From Chaetorhynchus papuensis (Eukaryota; Chordata; Aves; Passeriformes; Rhipiduridae), in the NCBI GenBank assembly GCA_013396525.1, contig VWYX01000878.1, forward strand, positions 285,864 through 349,863: a DNA stretch of 64,000 bases, given 5' to 3'. This document shows, piece by piece, positions 40,973 through 53,123 of the stretch (position 1 is its first letter; each line of letters opens with the position of its first letter). The translations under genes and the position numbers were made by a program. The notes below the pieces were generated by a model. The model saw only the letters and a list, made by a program, of their open reading frames with translations, did no database searches and had not been told where the DNA came from.

Positions 40973-42194
40973 ATTGTGACAGACAGGAATTCACTTGGAA
41001 CAGAAAACCAAGCCAAAAAAATTCATTTCTTCATATTTACATCAATAGAAAGGACTGAAGCCCAGATCCAGCAAAAGCCTTATGCTGATTCTTCATATCA
41101 CAAACATATACTCAAACTAAGTTGAATGGGATATGCACATGGACAAAGCTTTAACAAAGGGGAAGCATTAGCAAAATCTGGGCTGCAAAGAAGTAATCCC
41201 TTGTCCTCTCCTGCTCATCATCTTCCTCCTCTGAACCTGCTACATATTAATCTGCTCTGAAGCACTGCTGTAGTCAGTTATAGACCATCTATACACAGTC
41301 TGGTTCAGGTTATCACATCTCATATATAACCTAACAATATTTTGCCGTGCTAATTTTATTTCATCACTCCTGAGGACTAAATGGTGGTAACAGACCTGGT
41401 CAACTTGAAATACAAAACTCAAATGCTAACTTATGTTCTTCTGCTTACAGGAATGAAAACAAAATTAAATAACTTTGCCAATGGGGAAATCTTTGCTTTT
41501 ACTAGTACTAAATCAAATAACACCTGCAAATGCAGAGTTGCAGGTTTTTTTCCTTTTTCAGTCACACAGCCACTTGTCCGGAGTTGTTTATTTTTTATGT
41601 TTGGGGTTGTTGTTTTTTTTCCCAAGTGAATGGTGAAGTAAAACAGAAAGCAGAAGGCAGGCACAAATAACTGCTTAATATAAAATAAAAATTACCAATA
41701 GGAAGAGAAGGTAAGCACTGAAATCAACAACAAGTACTATGTTCTACAAAAAAAAAAGAATTTCCTGATAAAAAATGAATACACATTTTACAGAAAAAAT
41801 GCTTCTGTGTCCTCTACTTGCACACTTTCCAGTGCATGACACTTCCAATTCTGAATCAGACTTCTTTCCTTCTCCACAGGGAAAACGGAGGGGGCTTCTA
41901 TTAATTTAAGCCTATACACAACTGAAATTTAATCTCAAATTAAAGAAGCTTTCAGTATGAATATATTCTTAACTATTGATTCTACTACAATAATATCCTC
42001 CTCAAAGGTCCACTAACACATTAGTTTTGTCTTGTATTAGGAAAAAAAAAAATCAATAAAAACTAAAAGCCCAGCCATAGCAGTTTTAATAACACCGTAG
42101 TAAGTGGGTTTGGAGCAGTATAACCATCCAAAACATGATGGTGAAGTATCCATATGTTTGACAGCACTTGAAAGATAAATACACTTTTAAATTT

Positions 42195-42199
42195 TATAT

Positions 42200-42232
<33 letters not shown>

Positions 42233-42234
42233 TA
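42195..42234. repeat. (TACA)n/(TA)n microsatellite
   Basis: About six TACA/CATA units are flanked by TA repeats on both sides. It is likely polymorphic in length. Confidence 0.9.
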
Positions 42235-42251
42235 GGGGTGTGACACATACC

Positions 42252-42321
42252 CATATATATATACACACCCCAAAATGCCTCAAATATATATACACGCACA
42301 CAGCCCAAAATGCCTCAAATA
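42252..42321. repeat. 35-bp tandem duplication next to the TACA microsatellite
   Basis: CCCAAAATGCCTCAAATA occurs twice with a period of exactly 35 bases (the AAAA of each copy starts at 42272 and 42307). Both copies are preceded by TATATATACAC-type sequence. It looks like a local two-copy duplication arising at the microsatellite. Confidence 0.75.
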
Positions 42322-44400
42322 AGATGGTTTTATGTACGTAGTAAATTTGTTACACTAGGAGTACTGTCCTGGTAAAACACATGTTCTTAGACTCAAACAC
42401 TTATAACATTCAAGCAAAAAATATGATGGGAATGTTAGAATGCAATTAATAACGTTACTTTTAAATAATTTTCTTCACTTTGATTTTTTTAAACTAAAGA
42501 TACAAATTCTTAACAATCAGGATAAAAACCATATGCTCATATATTCACATTATAACTTTAAAACTTCTTTGGGACATGTGAAGTATTGCTATTTTTCATT
42601 CCATCAAAACATCTGGATTTTAGTGGTTTTACAGCACAAATGGCTTGTTCAGAGTATAGCCTTTCCCCATTTAAAACAATTTATACCCCATTCCATTCTC
42701 ATCGCATGGCTACCATATGTTTCATGCCAACTTTATTCAAGACCAAAACCTATCGTAACTCATCGGGCCAATGAATTACTACAGGAATGTAAAGCAAAGC
42801 AGAAAAAAAAATAAAGAACCAATCAAGTCAGTCAGAAAAATTCCCCTAAATACCAAAAAATTCCATCCTATTCCGAGAAGTGAAGAGATAAATTATGATC
42901 AGATTCCTGTTTTTTCTCAAAAGGTCATCATAACCCAGGAGGTGAAAGAAAAGAAATAGAGGGTGAATAAGTTAGCTTAGTTTCTGTATCATCTGTCATT
43001 GCAAGTACAGTTTTCCAAAATAAGTAGATCAAGTAAGAGCAAGAAAGGAATGCAGATTACTGGAATACTTCTCTTTCCAACAAAATAACAAAACAAAACA
43101 AACCAGATTACCCCATGGAGGCACTGTTGAAAGCATGGTTGCTTTAATTTAAGACTATTCCATTTGCCAGCAAATATCCTCCTGAGATTTGCTCACCATT
43201 TGCCTATTTCCAATAAAACTTGGAGATAGCAGAGGTACATCTGCTATCATCTCCTGTTATTTATAAGGAGAGGGACGCAGAATAGAAACTATTTTTTACT
43301 TTTGGGCAGGTGATACAATCTTTTGTTGTCTGGGGGTTTTTCAGTAAAGGCCTGAAGTATATACAGCAGACCCTAATTTGTCTCTTCCAGCTTTGTAGCA
43401 AAAGGTTTGCTGCAACTGTCTTTTAATTTGATTTTTTTTATTGTTATAAAATTCAATCATTTCTACTTAACATTAGTATTGTCTCTAAGGCAGTGAGAAG
43501 ACACTTCTGACATTTTGCTGAACCAGCAACAAGCCACCCAGTTCACAAATATAGTAATGTCTTCTTCACAAGTAAAAATGTGTGACGATTTTATTGATTT
43601 AATTTGGGTGAAAACTGGTGTGGTGAGGGAGAAGAGCAGCCCATAAGCTTTGGACAGTACAGACTGACTAAAGAATTGAACACAGGATGACACTACCAAG
43701 GGACAACATGGGAGACAGGCTAGGATTTCTTGGAAGAGGCCACCTTATCAGAAACAAGAAAGATCAGGCTCATAAGCAGATTTATAAAGCCAACACCCCA
43801 AAACAAGAATGCCCACCTCAACTCTGAAATGTCTTAGGAAAGTGCCCTTACTCCTCAAATGCCAATCTACACTAAATAGCCCTTTGCTGATAGCAATTTT
43901 CCCCACTTTTTAAAAAAGTACAGGACAGTGGCAAATCTAACCACTTCGATTCTGGAGAACCATATGGATTACCAATGTTGTGGCACACAATGGAAACTGA
44001 TGGGTTCTTCATAGCCTGCTTTCCTTGAAAGCTTGGAAAATATTTCCCTAGACACTTCACTTTCAAGTAAATCAATTTGTAACACCGGGAAACATAAAAA
44101 TGAAGCTTACACTTGCAACCCTAATTGTGTCTTTTGCATCTATCCATTATTTATACTGTACTCAAGTAAGCAATCAAACACTATTTTCCACTGGACATCT
44201 GTATCAGTGCAAAGCAAGGCAAAAGTTCAGAAAAGAATAAAAAAATGTAATAAAGGAGCATATTTCCTTACATTCTTTTAGCTGTGTATGTCAGAAGGTA
44301 AACAGTAACCAAAGACAGCAAGCAAGTGAAGTTAAGTTTCTAGCTAACATTCCAGAAAAATTATCATCAGGACAGTATTTTATCCCTGTTTTCAACAGAG

Positions 44401-44993
44401 TGATGCATCAGGAAGAGCATTGCCAGAAGGTCGAGGGAGGTGATGCTCCTGCTCTGCTCAGCCCTGGTGAGACCACATTTGGAGTGCTGTGTCCAGTTCT
44501 GGACTCCTCAGTACAAGAGAGACATGGAGCCCCTGCAGCAGGTCCAGCAGAGAGCCACTAAGTTGGGCAAGGGTCTGGGGAATCTTTCTTACAACAAAAG
44601 GCTGAGGGAGCTGGGCCTGCTCAGCCTCAAAAAGAGGCAACCAAGAAGAGAGTTCCTTAATGTGCATAAAATATCTAAAAGGTGGGTGTGAAGACGATGG
44701 AGCCAGGCTCTTCTTCTTGGTGCCAACCATTACGACAAGAGGCAATGGGCAGAAACTGATGCACAGGAAGTTCCATCTAAATATGAGACAGAACTTCTGT
44801 ACTGTGCATGTCTGAGCACTGGAAGAGATTGCTCAGAGAGGTTGTGGAGTCTCCCTCACTGGAGATGAAATTCAAGAACTGCCTGGACACAATCCTGTGC
44901 AATGTTCTCACCAATGACTCTGCTTGAGCAGGGAGGTTGGACCAGATGATCCACTGTGGTCCCTTCCAACCTCACTCACTCTGTGAGTTCATA
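44401..44993 (+). mobile_element. Young CR1 LINE, 5'-truncated
   Basis: This plus-strand CR1 3' segment starts within the reverse-transcriptase C-terminal coding part (TGATGCATCAGGAAGAGCAT) and ends with CCCTTCCAACC and a CTCTGTGAGTTC tail. The coding frame 44440-44691 still reads LLLCSALVRPHLECCVQFW and YKRDMEPLQQVQQRATKLGK, typical of the CR1 ORF2 C-terminus. Its first 360 bases differ from 59041-59400 at eight positions by eye; the last 230 are much less alike. It lies antisense to RFTN1 in intron 2. It lacks the endonuclease and most of the RT and is inactive. Confidence 0.96.
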
Positions 44994-47941
44994 ATAGTGT
45001 GAGCTGATTTAACGAAGGTCCTATTTCTCTTCCTGACAACATACTCCCTCCACTTCTATCAATTCCAGAATTCTTCAGACCCTTCCAGAAGACACAGATA
45101 CAGCCGAGGATAACCAAACAAAAAACCCACATAACCTGCCAGATACATGAGTTAAATCAATTCATAGAACTGGTAAGAGACAAGAGAGGGGGCCAGTATT
45201 TCCCCACATACAGCTGCAAAAACTTACATCTGCCTAGCTGACAGACAAAGTGCACTTCAAACATATGCCACATTCTGGAACTGATCTCTGATTATCTGGG
45301 TATCAGATTTGGATATATATGCAGTTCTAAACTGCAGATATGACCAGCATCCACCTTTATGTCTGAAGTCAACAAGAGTTGCTTTTGGAACGCATGAGGA
45401 CATGCTAAGAACTTGGGAAACTTCTGGCAGTAACCTGTGAATGAGCTCCCACTTGCAACATGGAGATAATCACACCCTTCTTACCATTAAGATTAAACAC
45501 TTATGAGAGTTATCAGAGCAATCAACACTATAGAAAAGCTACAGAGAAAAATGACTACCTGTCTGCACTGCCAGGCTCACTAGTCTTGTAAATAAGGCCT
45601 AGCATAAGAATACAATAAAATACTCTGTAGACATTCATAATTTAACATGGCTTATTCTAAAAATCCAGTGAAGGAGAAAACCTGTGGAAAAAACGATGTC
45701 AGGAGATACATACATGCTGGAACAGCTAAAGTAGATTCACAGAAGAGAGGTTTCACAATCCAAATGTTCTTTTTACACAGCTAGGAGCATTTCACTCTTA
45801 GAAGCCTCTGAATCCACACAGATATAGGTGAAACACTCATTGTTAATGCTGGTTATCTGCAGAGGTTATTTCTCAGCAAAAACATAAATGAACCAGTGAT
45901 GATGAGAAAAACGTGGAATATCACAACACTACAAAGTGCAACAAGGGCCTTCACACAGCCAATGACTACAATAGGGAGCGAGCTGCCAATCCTGAGAGCA
46001 CACAGTCATAGGTGGCACCAAGGAAAAAGAGCAGGAACAACAGCTCCATCCCCTCCACATCTGCCTGTCTGCTGACATCTTCAGAGACTGGAGTGATGGG
46101 GATACAACATTCCAAAGCAGAACTCAGTGGAGCTGGAGAGCTTATGCTATTTGGCAAGCCGAAGAATCTGACAGAAATACTTCTGCTAACAGTCTCCTTG
46201 AAGCCATGCCTCCTAAAATCGTAATATAACAATCTATGATGAGTAAGAAAAACGTATACAAGTATACTTTACAACAAACCTATGCATTTAATCAAACTTG
46301 GACAGCCTTTGAAAGGGTTTAATTTTTTGCTCTTTACCAGACATCCTCTGTGCTTTAGGCAAGCCACACTGCTACCACAAGTACTGATTCTTCCTCCATA
46401 GAGGGCCAAAGATGAGACTTCATGAGAGAACAGGGGAATGTACATGCTAAAATTTGAGAGACACTCAGGCAGAATGATGACTATTCCAGAAAAGCCCACA
46501 GAAGTGTGTCCTCAATATTAATTCATTTTCGCTAATGACACAACTTGCAATACATCCCAGTAAAAGCCGTCAAACTATCAAAGGACATAAACAGTTCACT
46601 TTGAAATAAAAACATGTAAATGTTGAAACAACTGCAATCCATAAACGTGAAAAAAATTCCTCTATCATTTGCTTGGTGCTCTCAATAACAGCAGTGCATC
46701 CCAATTAGCGTATCAAAAAACATAAGGGAACACAAATACAGAAGACAGGCACTCAAAGTCTGCAAAGACAAAATTTCTCAACTCTCACACTGCCTACAAG
46801 AACACAATCCTGTCCAACCATCTATTCCAAACTATCTATTCCAAACCTCCACCTTTTCAAACTCAAGTTTACTTGCAGCAGGTTCTAAGACCCAACAAAT
46901 TCCCACTACTCTGGGCTGCCATGCTGAGCTGCACGAGGTGTCTCATCAAGCGACACACCAGCAGCTCTTGGTCTCTTACTGTGAGAGATGCACGCTCTGG
47001 CTTTTCCTTTGACCTGACTTGCAAAACAAGGGAAGTCACAGCTCACTGCAGGGCAAGAGCACAGAGGCTCTACCTGGCATCCTGCCAGCCAGCTCTAGCA
47101 GATTCTGGTACTGTGTTGTTTTATATATAGCAGGAAGCAGGTCCCAGCCTTCTGCTCAAGCTTCTGAACCCCAAATGGTGTGAGGAGTAATTACTTGTAG
47201 AACAGGCTAATTCTAAAGTGAAAGAGGGCACAGGCAATGATGTGAGCAATACTACCAGAGAAGCCTGATGTCAATCACGAAGGAAAAAAATGGAGTATCT
47301 ATGGATTGTCACGAGAATTAAAACAAGACTATTTCAGACAGGAGAGAAAAAACAAGGTAAAAATTGCATGAGACTGGATCTTCATCCCTTTGATGTTTTA
47401 GGTCTTTAGTGTCTCCCACTATCCTGTTTCCACCTACATGGGTGCACCTGTATCTGTAACCGCATAAGAGTTATTTATAGCAAGTTATTAAAACTGAAAA
47501 CACCAACTTCAGCCTCTCAAAATACCTCTGACAGAGCCCACAGAGCACAAGGAAATGAAGAAAAAAGAGCAGTAAAGTATATAACCTTGCAGACCTGAAT
47601 CGCTTTACCATATGAAAGTTGGATAAAATGCAAATTAGGGAAACAAACATCCATATCAGAGTAAAAAAACAAACAAAAAAATCCAAGAAAACAAAACAGA
47701 AAGGGGGAGAGTAAAAGAACCTAAAATCTGATAACCTGTAACTAGCTGTAAGGCTAAAAATTAACACAAAATTCTCACTAAGATCTCTGCACGGAAGCAT
47801 TGTGAGTGGAGAGAAGGCATTTACTTAAAGAAACTGAAGACATTTTAAGAACTTAACTACTATTCAAAAAATATCATGGAGCAATTAACACACATATTTT
47901 AATAGAAAAAAAAAATCTAAAGAAAAATATTGTGTACTTAC

Positions 47942-48097
47942 TATCATTTAGTGTTGTGAAGTCCAAGAATCGATATTCATAGCAAACATCTGTCTTGGTT
48001 TCTACCTGGGGCCTCTTCAAAGTTGAATAGATATTACCAGGTCGTTTCTCATCGTGCTTCTCTAGCTTGTTCAATCCACAACCCATTTCAGCAGTTC
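47942..48097 (-). CDS. RFTN1: RFTN1 exon 2 with start codon and N-terminal acylation signal
   Basis: The exon begins after a TTTGTATCAG acceptor with 11 nt of 5' UTR. Coding starts at the ATG at 48086-48084, which has a good Kozak context (G at -3, G at +4). It encodes 48 residues plus one base and ends before a consensus GTAAGT donor. The peptide starts MGCGLNKLEKHDEKRPGNIY and continues through STLKRPQVETKTDVCYEYRF. Gly2 and Cys3 are the known raftlin myristoylation and palmitoylation sites that place the protein in membrane rafts (family knowledge). Similarity to mammalian raftlin is nearly complete over the first 30 residues. The listed frame continuing past LND reads into intron 2 and is not real. 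Confidence 0.97.
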
Positions 48098-49599
48098 CTG
48101 ATACAAACAGGTAGGGAAAAGGGAAAATGCATAAAAATGATTAATTTTGAGGGGATTTTTTTCTGGTTTCATGCCCCACACTAGTACATTATGGTGATTT
48201 TTAATTTTTAAATACAAGCCACCTACAAACTACATAAAATCGTATAATCAAATAAATGCTCAGATAGTAACTGAAGTATACACTACTCAGCTCTACCCCC
48301 AGGCATACTATTATTTTATTGGAAAACTGACAGTTTAATTTATGTATTTTGCATCTTTCAAATGTATTCAACATTACATCTGGAAGACATACATTCCATT
48401 ACAAAAAAGTAGCTGAAAATGCAAAAAAAACTTGCTAATATTACAGTTGTCAACCTAATAACAACTACTACATATGCAGTTACTAAGAGAGCACCTAGTA
48501 TTAACTTTTATACAGATCTCTGTAACATTCAAATTAATATCTAGCCTTGTAATTCAATGGAAAAAGCAAGTTCTCTCTGCAGAGAACTACCTGCATTTAC
48601 AAAACAACCTCACTTCCCTCCCACGTAATTTTTTTAGGAAATAATGGGACTTTACAGAATCTGTCTTCAAATCAGAAGAGGCACCTGGCCACAGAATTGC
48701 ACTAGATAAATCCGGTTTTCTTTTAATAAGCTGCCAGCCACAACATTTTAAAGGATTACTCCTGACAACCATTCCTGCTACATATTAAATGCTTCTCAAT
48801 ATCCTGCACATTACAGCTCATCTGAGTACGAAAGAATGGAATAATAACTTGGTGAAAATATCCAAATGATCCAAATCCTCTAATTCCTCTCAACAACACT
48901 GGTGGGGCTTCAGGCAAATTATTTCAACCAGCAGCAAGTATGAAAAACACAATACTTAGACACACCAGGTAGGCACCTGAGGTTTTTCATTACAACCCGC
49001 CCAACATCATGCCTCTGCCTACATGGAGAAACTCATGCTCTGGGGATGGAAATGCAGAATAAATGCTCAGTAACAAAGAGTGGCTCCCACAGGCCACTCT
49101 AGACACTTCAAGGCATGGGATCCATTCAGTGTAAGCAGACTGTATAAAGCATCAGGAAGGTCAGTGTCACAGCCTCCCTGCAACCCCTGACAGACAGCAA
49201 TGAGCACCTGAGGAAGTTCAGTCACAGATTAAGGCTGCATTTACCTTGACAGTTAATAAACCTAAAGCGGAGAATGAAAACCTTGTTCAGGTTCACCGTC
49301 TCCAAAGAGCTGCTTGTAAAGCTTATGACACAGCTCCATCCCCCAAAAGCTTAGAAAGTTAGTCAAACATACAGCCCCAATGTCTTTGGAAACTACTTGC
49401 AGAAAATTATCTACATTTTTATTTATACTGTGTTTTAACTTTTATAAATTTTGTCCCTCCCTCATACGTCCTGGTGAAATCATTCTTATTAATAGTTACC
49501 AAATCCCTTGCTGTATTTTGCTATGATAAATGCACTCAAGTCCTTTTCTGCCGTTTCCTAGACAGGATCTCTGCTCCCTTCATCACCCCACTCACTCTC

Positions 49600-50085
49600 A
49601 TTTGCATCACTGTTCTCATTTCTCTACATGAACACAGGTGGCCATATGCTCAAAATGAGATCTTAACAAGGCTTATGAAAATAACATTCACACTTCCCTG
49701 TCTCTACTGCAAATAATACACCTACTGCACCTAAAATCATCATTCACAGCTGAATCATCACCTTCACAGTTTACTGTCAACTTCCTAGCAGACAAAGAAC
49801 CTGCTGCTCCTTATTTTTATCCAACACAACTAACTGAGAAGTTTCCAACCCATCCCTCATAACTTTGCTCTATTTCTCTGCACTTCTACTGCCCAGTAAT
49901 ATTTTTATTCCATTCTCCAAAACCCTTGGAAGAAGGAGCTGGAAGTCGTTCTGGACTCAACAATACCACCCACCTTCTTATCATGTGCCAAGTCCATAAA
50001 TGCACACCTACATCTTCCTGAAAAGTCCCTAATAAATAGATCAAAATAGGACCGAACAACACACTGAACTTGAAAAAAGTAACAT
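49600..50085 (-). mobile_element. Possible ancient CR1/L3-like relic
   Basis: The plus strand shows decayed antisense CR1-like landmarks. AAAATGAGATCTTAACAAGG followed by AAAATAACATTCACACTTCC resembles the 'gaggtctcaccag...acctccct' part of CR1. CCCTAATAAATAGATCAAAA plus ACTGAACTTGA resembles the more upstream 'ttaataaatatattgaatagg...actgacccttg' part. The order is right for a minus-strand copy but similarity is weak, so this is a tentative call. Confidence 0.38.
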
Positions 50086-53000
50086 AGTAAATATTTGATC
50101 ACACAGAACCTGAAAGAAGAAAAAACATATGCTATAAAGACCACTAGCATTGAGAAAAAAGGATGATGTGTCATTCGTATTCCTGAAGTTTCAATATTTG
50201 GTGGATGCATCCAGCAGAAAACAACCTTCCCTGATTATTTTGAAAGAAAGATAAAAACTACTTTAACAATTTCTATCAATGCAATCAAGGTTTGCAGACT
50301 CCATTTTCTTAAAATTTGGAATTTAAAGTTAAGAATCCTCATGATCTTTTTATGTTCTCAAAGCGATACTTTCCACCTTTTTTTTAATATGACAACTATT
50401 ACCATTAAAGGATTGTTCTTTCATATATACAGTAGTTTCTTCTTTTGCCTGTGCAATATTATTTGCTTCAGCCTAAAATGCTATTTTAATACATAAACAT
50501 ATGTTGCATATTAATGAGCCTAACAATACACTAGGTATTTTTCCATGAACTGTAATGGAACACATCTAGCAGTATACTCATGCTAGTGGTGAACTAAGAT
50601 AGCAGTAAGTGTTAGCATGTGTACCAAATTTCTTGTTTCAACGATGACCCAGTAATCCTTACACATCGTAAGTACACAGGATTTCGTAAGGAAAAAAATT
50701 CCATTTCAAAGGTCATTCTGCTGCAATGCCTGCAACGTTTAGTTGTACAAACAGTCTGAAATCCACAGGACTCTCAGACAGTGATGGCTGCAGAAGGAGG
50801 CCTTAGGGACTCTGCATTTCACACTGCGGAGAGTTTTGCATTCTTTCCCAAACTGGGGTGAAAGTGCTAAAAAATAAAAGCCTGCGCTTCCAACAGCAGC
50901 CTCAGACGCTCTCCTGTGCATCTCCAGCAAACATTTTCTCAGCCCTTTGGAGAAAAACTCTTCTACCCTCACTGCCGTGTGAGCAATGACCTCCGCAAAC
51001 ACAGGCAACCCTCAAGCCATTCAGCATGAGCTACCTGCCCACTTGGGGGTGGACTGTAAACATGCTTTTCTTGGTATTAATTCCCTGAGTGATTGCTTCC
51101 TAGAAGACTGATTTTCCTTTTTGTGCTGTTTAGCTAAAACTTCAATCAGTATCCTTGAGGATAAATACTTTCTCACATTCCGTTAAGTATAGGCAGTTAT
51201 GTTACTTAAAGCACGCATATGGAAAAGGATGATGAAAAAAGATGCCTTCACTTGAAAAAAATGAGGAATCAGGGGAAAAAAATTAAGTTTCACAATATCA
51301 CAACCTTTTCCACAGTAATTAGAATAAAAGTGCTACAGCAGTAGAAAACAAATCTTAATAAAGTTCCTACTTTAACACAGGAGTCTAAATATGAAAATAA
51401 TTCCACAGATGTAGGAATACTTAAAAGCTTTCTCAAATATACTGATGATGTGTGTGTGACAAGTTATCATTCAATCACCAAATTCTGCTCAAAGTTATCC
51501 CACAAACATCCTTCTGGGACAGCTTGCTTTATAACCTTTCAAAGGCTTTTAACATCAGTTATTACCCTCTTCCTTTCCTTGGCAGCAAAGTTAGTGCTGT
51601 TCAGAGTCTTCCCACTATCATCTGAAAATATCTCCTTGCTTTTCAGTTACAAATCTACTTGTCAACAGGACATTATTCACCTTCTTAATTTTCTACATTG
51701 CAGTTATCAAAGAGTGCTGTAATAAATGTTCACCACTGATTCACTCAAAGTAATCTAAACGCACTTCAATGCATGTTTTCCGAAGGTGTATTATTTTGCT
51801 ATAAGATATGCTTAAGGTTACCATACTACATAGATTTATCCTTGCTTTCTATACCTGCATGTGAATTCCAATTTCTTTTATTCATATTAAACCAAAATGT
51901 TATCACTAATATTCACTTCTTAGTAAATTGAAAAATAATCCTTCAAAGACACTGCCAAATTTTCAACATCTTTTTGCTCTGCAGTAGGTTCTAAGACAAA
52001 CATTTTCTTTTTCATTAATGCAGAAATTAATTATCAACTCAGAAGTTCTATACTTAGAAAAAAAGCCTTGAAAAAGTAACATTTAATGAAGAACATTAAC
52101 CCCTAAAATTATGATTTAGCTATGGGCTTTTACAAGTACACATGCCAGAAAAACTAATTCTGTCCACAAACTCACTTAAGAGTGCAAATTAATCTTACAC
52201 GTGCTCTATGATCTTGTTGATCTCAAACTGTTCATATGTTCAGCCACGTGATGATAAAACTGGAACTGAAACCCAAATCTCACAATAGATCGGGTTTTTT
52301 TAGTCTGCATCTTCACTTTAATTCCACAAAGCATCAAAAATAAAAGGCATGCCGAGCTGCAGAACACCAGCAAAGCCTAGTCAATTAATTTTTAAGTTTC
52401 ACTTGTGAAGGACTGCAAAGGCTTTCACTGCTTAGGAAAGGAGCAGCTAACTGCAAACTGAGTTCAAAAATTTAACCCAGGATTTGTATATCCCAAACAA
52501 ACACCCAACTCACAAGCCACGGAATGAGCCTCTTGCTGCCACCTCCTCCTCCCCAGTACTGTCCTTCAGTGTGTATTTTAGGAGCAGAGGAGCTCTGGGG
52601 AGCATCTGGAGACACAAGACAGAAACCCATTCCAGCATGGCAAATGACCTGCCCCTGAATGCTCCTTCTCAATACAAGTTTTATTGAAACTGGTACCATC
52701 CTTTGCCATGAAAAAAAGCCAAAAAATTACAACAAATTGTAGTCAGCAAGAAAAAAAAAAACAACAAACCAACAGTACTTCCACTTTTAATCGCCTCTGT
52801 GATCCATAAAAATTAATGTATCTTGAATACATCATAGGAATTTTTACAGCTCTTTTAGAGACATGTCAAATTCTCAACTAATGATGTCTGAACTTAAGCT
52901 TTGCTAAAATACCTTCTTGTAGCTTGGGTTTGCTTTCTCACATTGCTAGTGTGTGTTCAAAATAGATGAAAAACAACAAGTTCGGAATTAGCAAAGAACA

Positions 53001-53090
53001 AGCATAAAATAATACCACGTAGCTAACAACTTATTTTCTTGTTAACAGTGATTCAGGCCCCAGGATTTCTTTTCAACAGAAAAAGAGCAC

Positions 53091-53123
53091 AAAGGAAAAA
53101 AAAGGAAAAAAAAAACAAAAAAA
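53091..53123. repeat. A-rich simple repeat
   Basis: AAAGG-interrupted poly-A of about 33 bases lies in intron 1. Confidence 0.75.

Larger units (their letters stand above)
18890..47941 (-). other. RFTN1: RFTN1 intron 2 (about 29 kb)
   Basis: This is the largest intron in the window. It contains an ancient CR1/L3-like relic (20848-22120), CR1 pieces on the minus strand (23970-24041 and 24247-24838), a short SINE (40864-40972) and a young CR1 on the plus strand (44401-44993). Microsatellites lie near 42.2 kb and several A- or T-rich runs occur. From about 36200 to 38760 the base composition is noticeably less AT-rich, with several frames over 100 codons but no recognised protein. No raftlin exon is expected here because exons 2 and 3 join in frame. 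Confidence 0.85.

Noticed and set aside
44440..44745. Open frames on both strands at the young CR1, and the same pair near 59098-59514
   Set aside because: The plus frame is the CR1 RT C-terminus. The minus frames are its antisense shadow and are repeated because the element is repeated.
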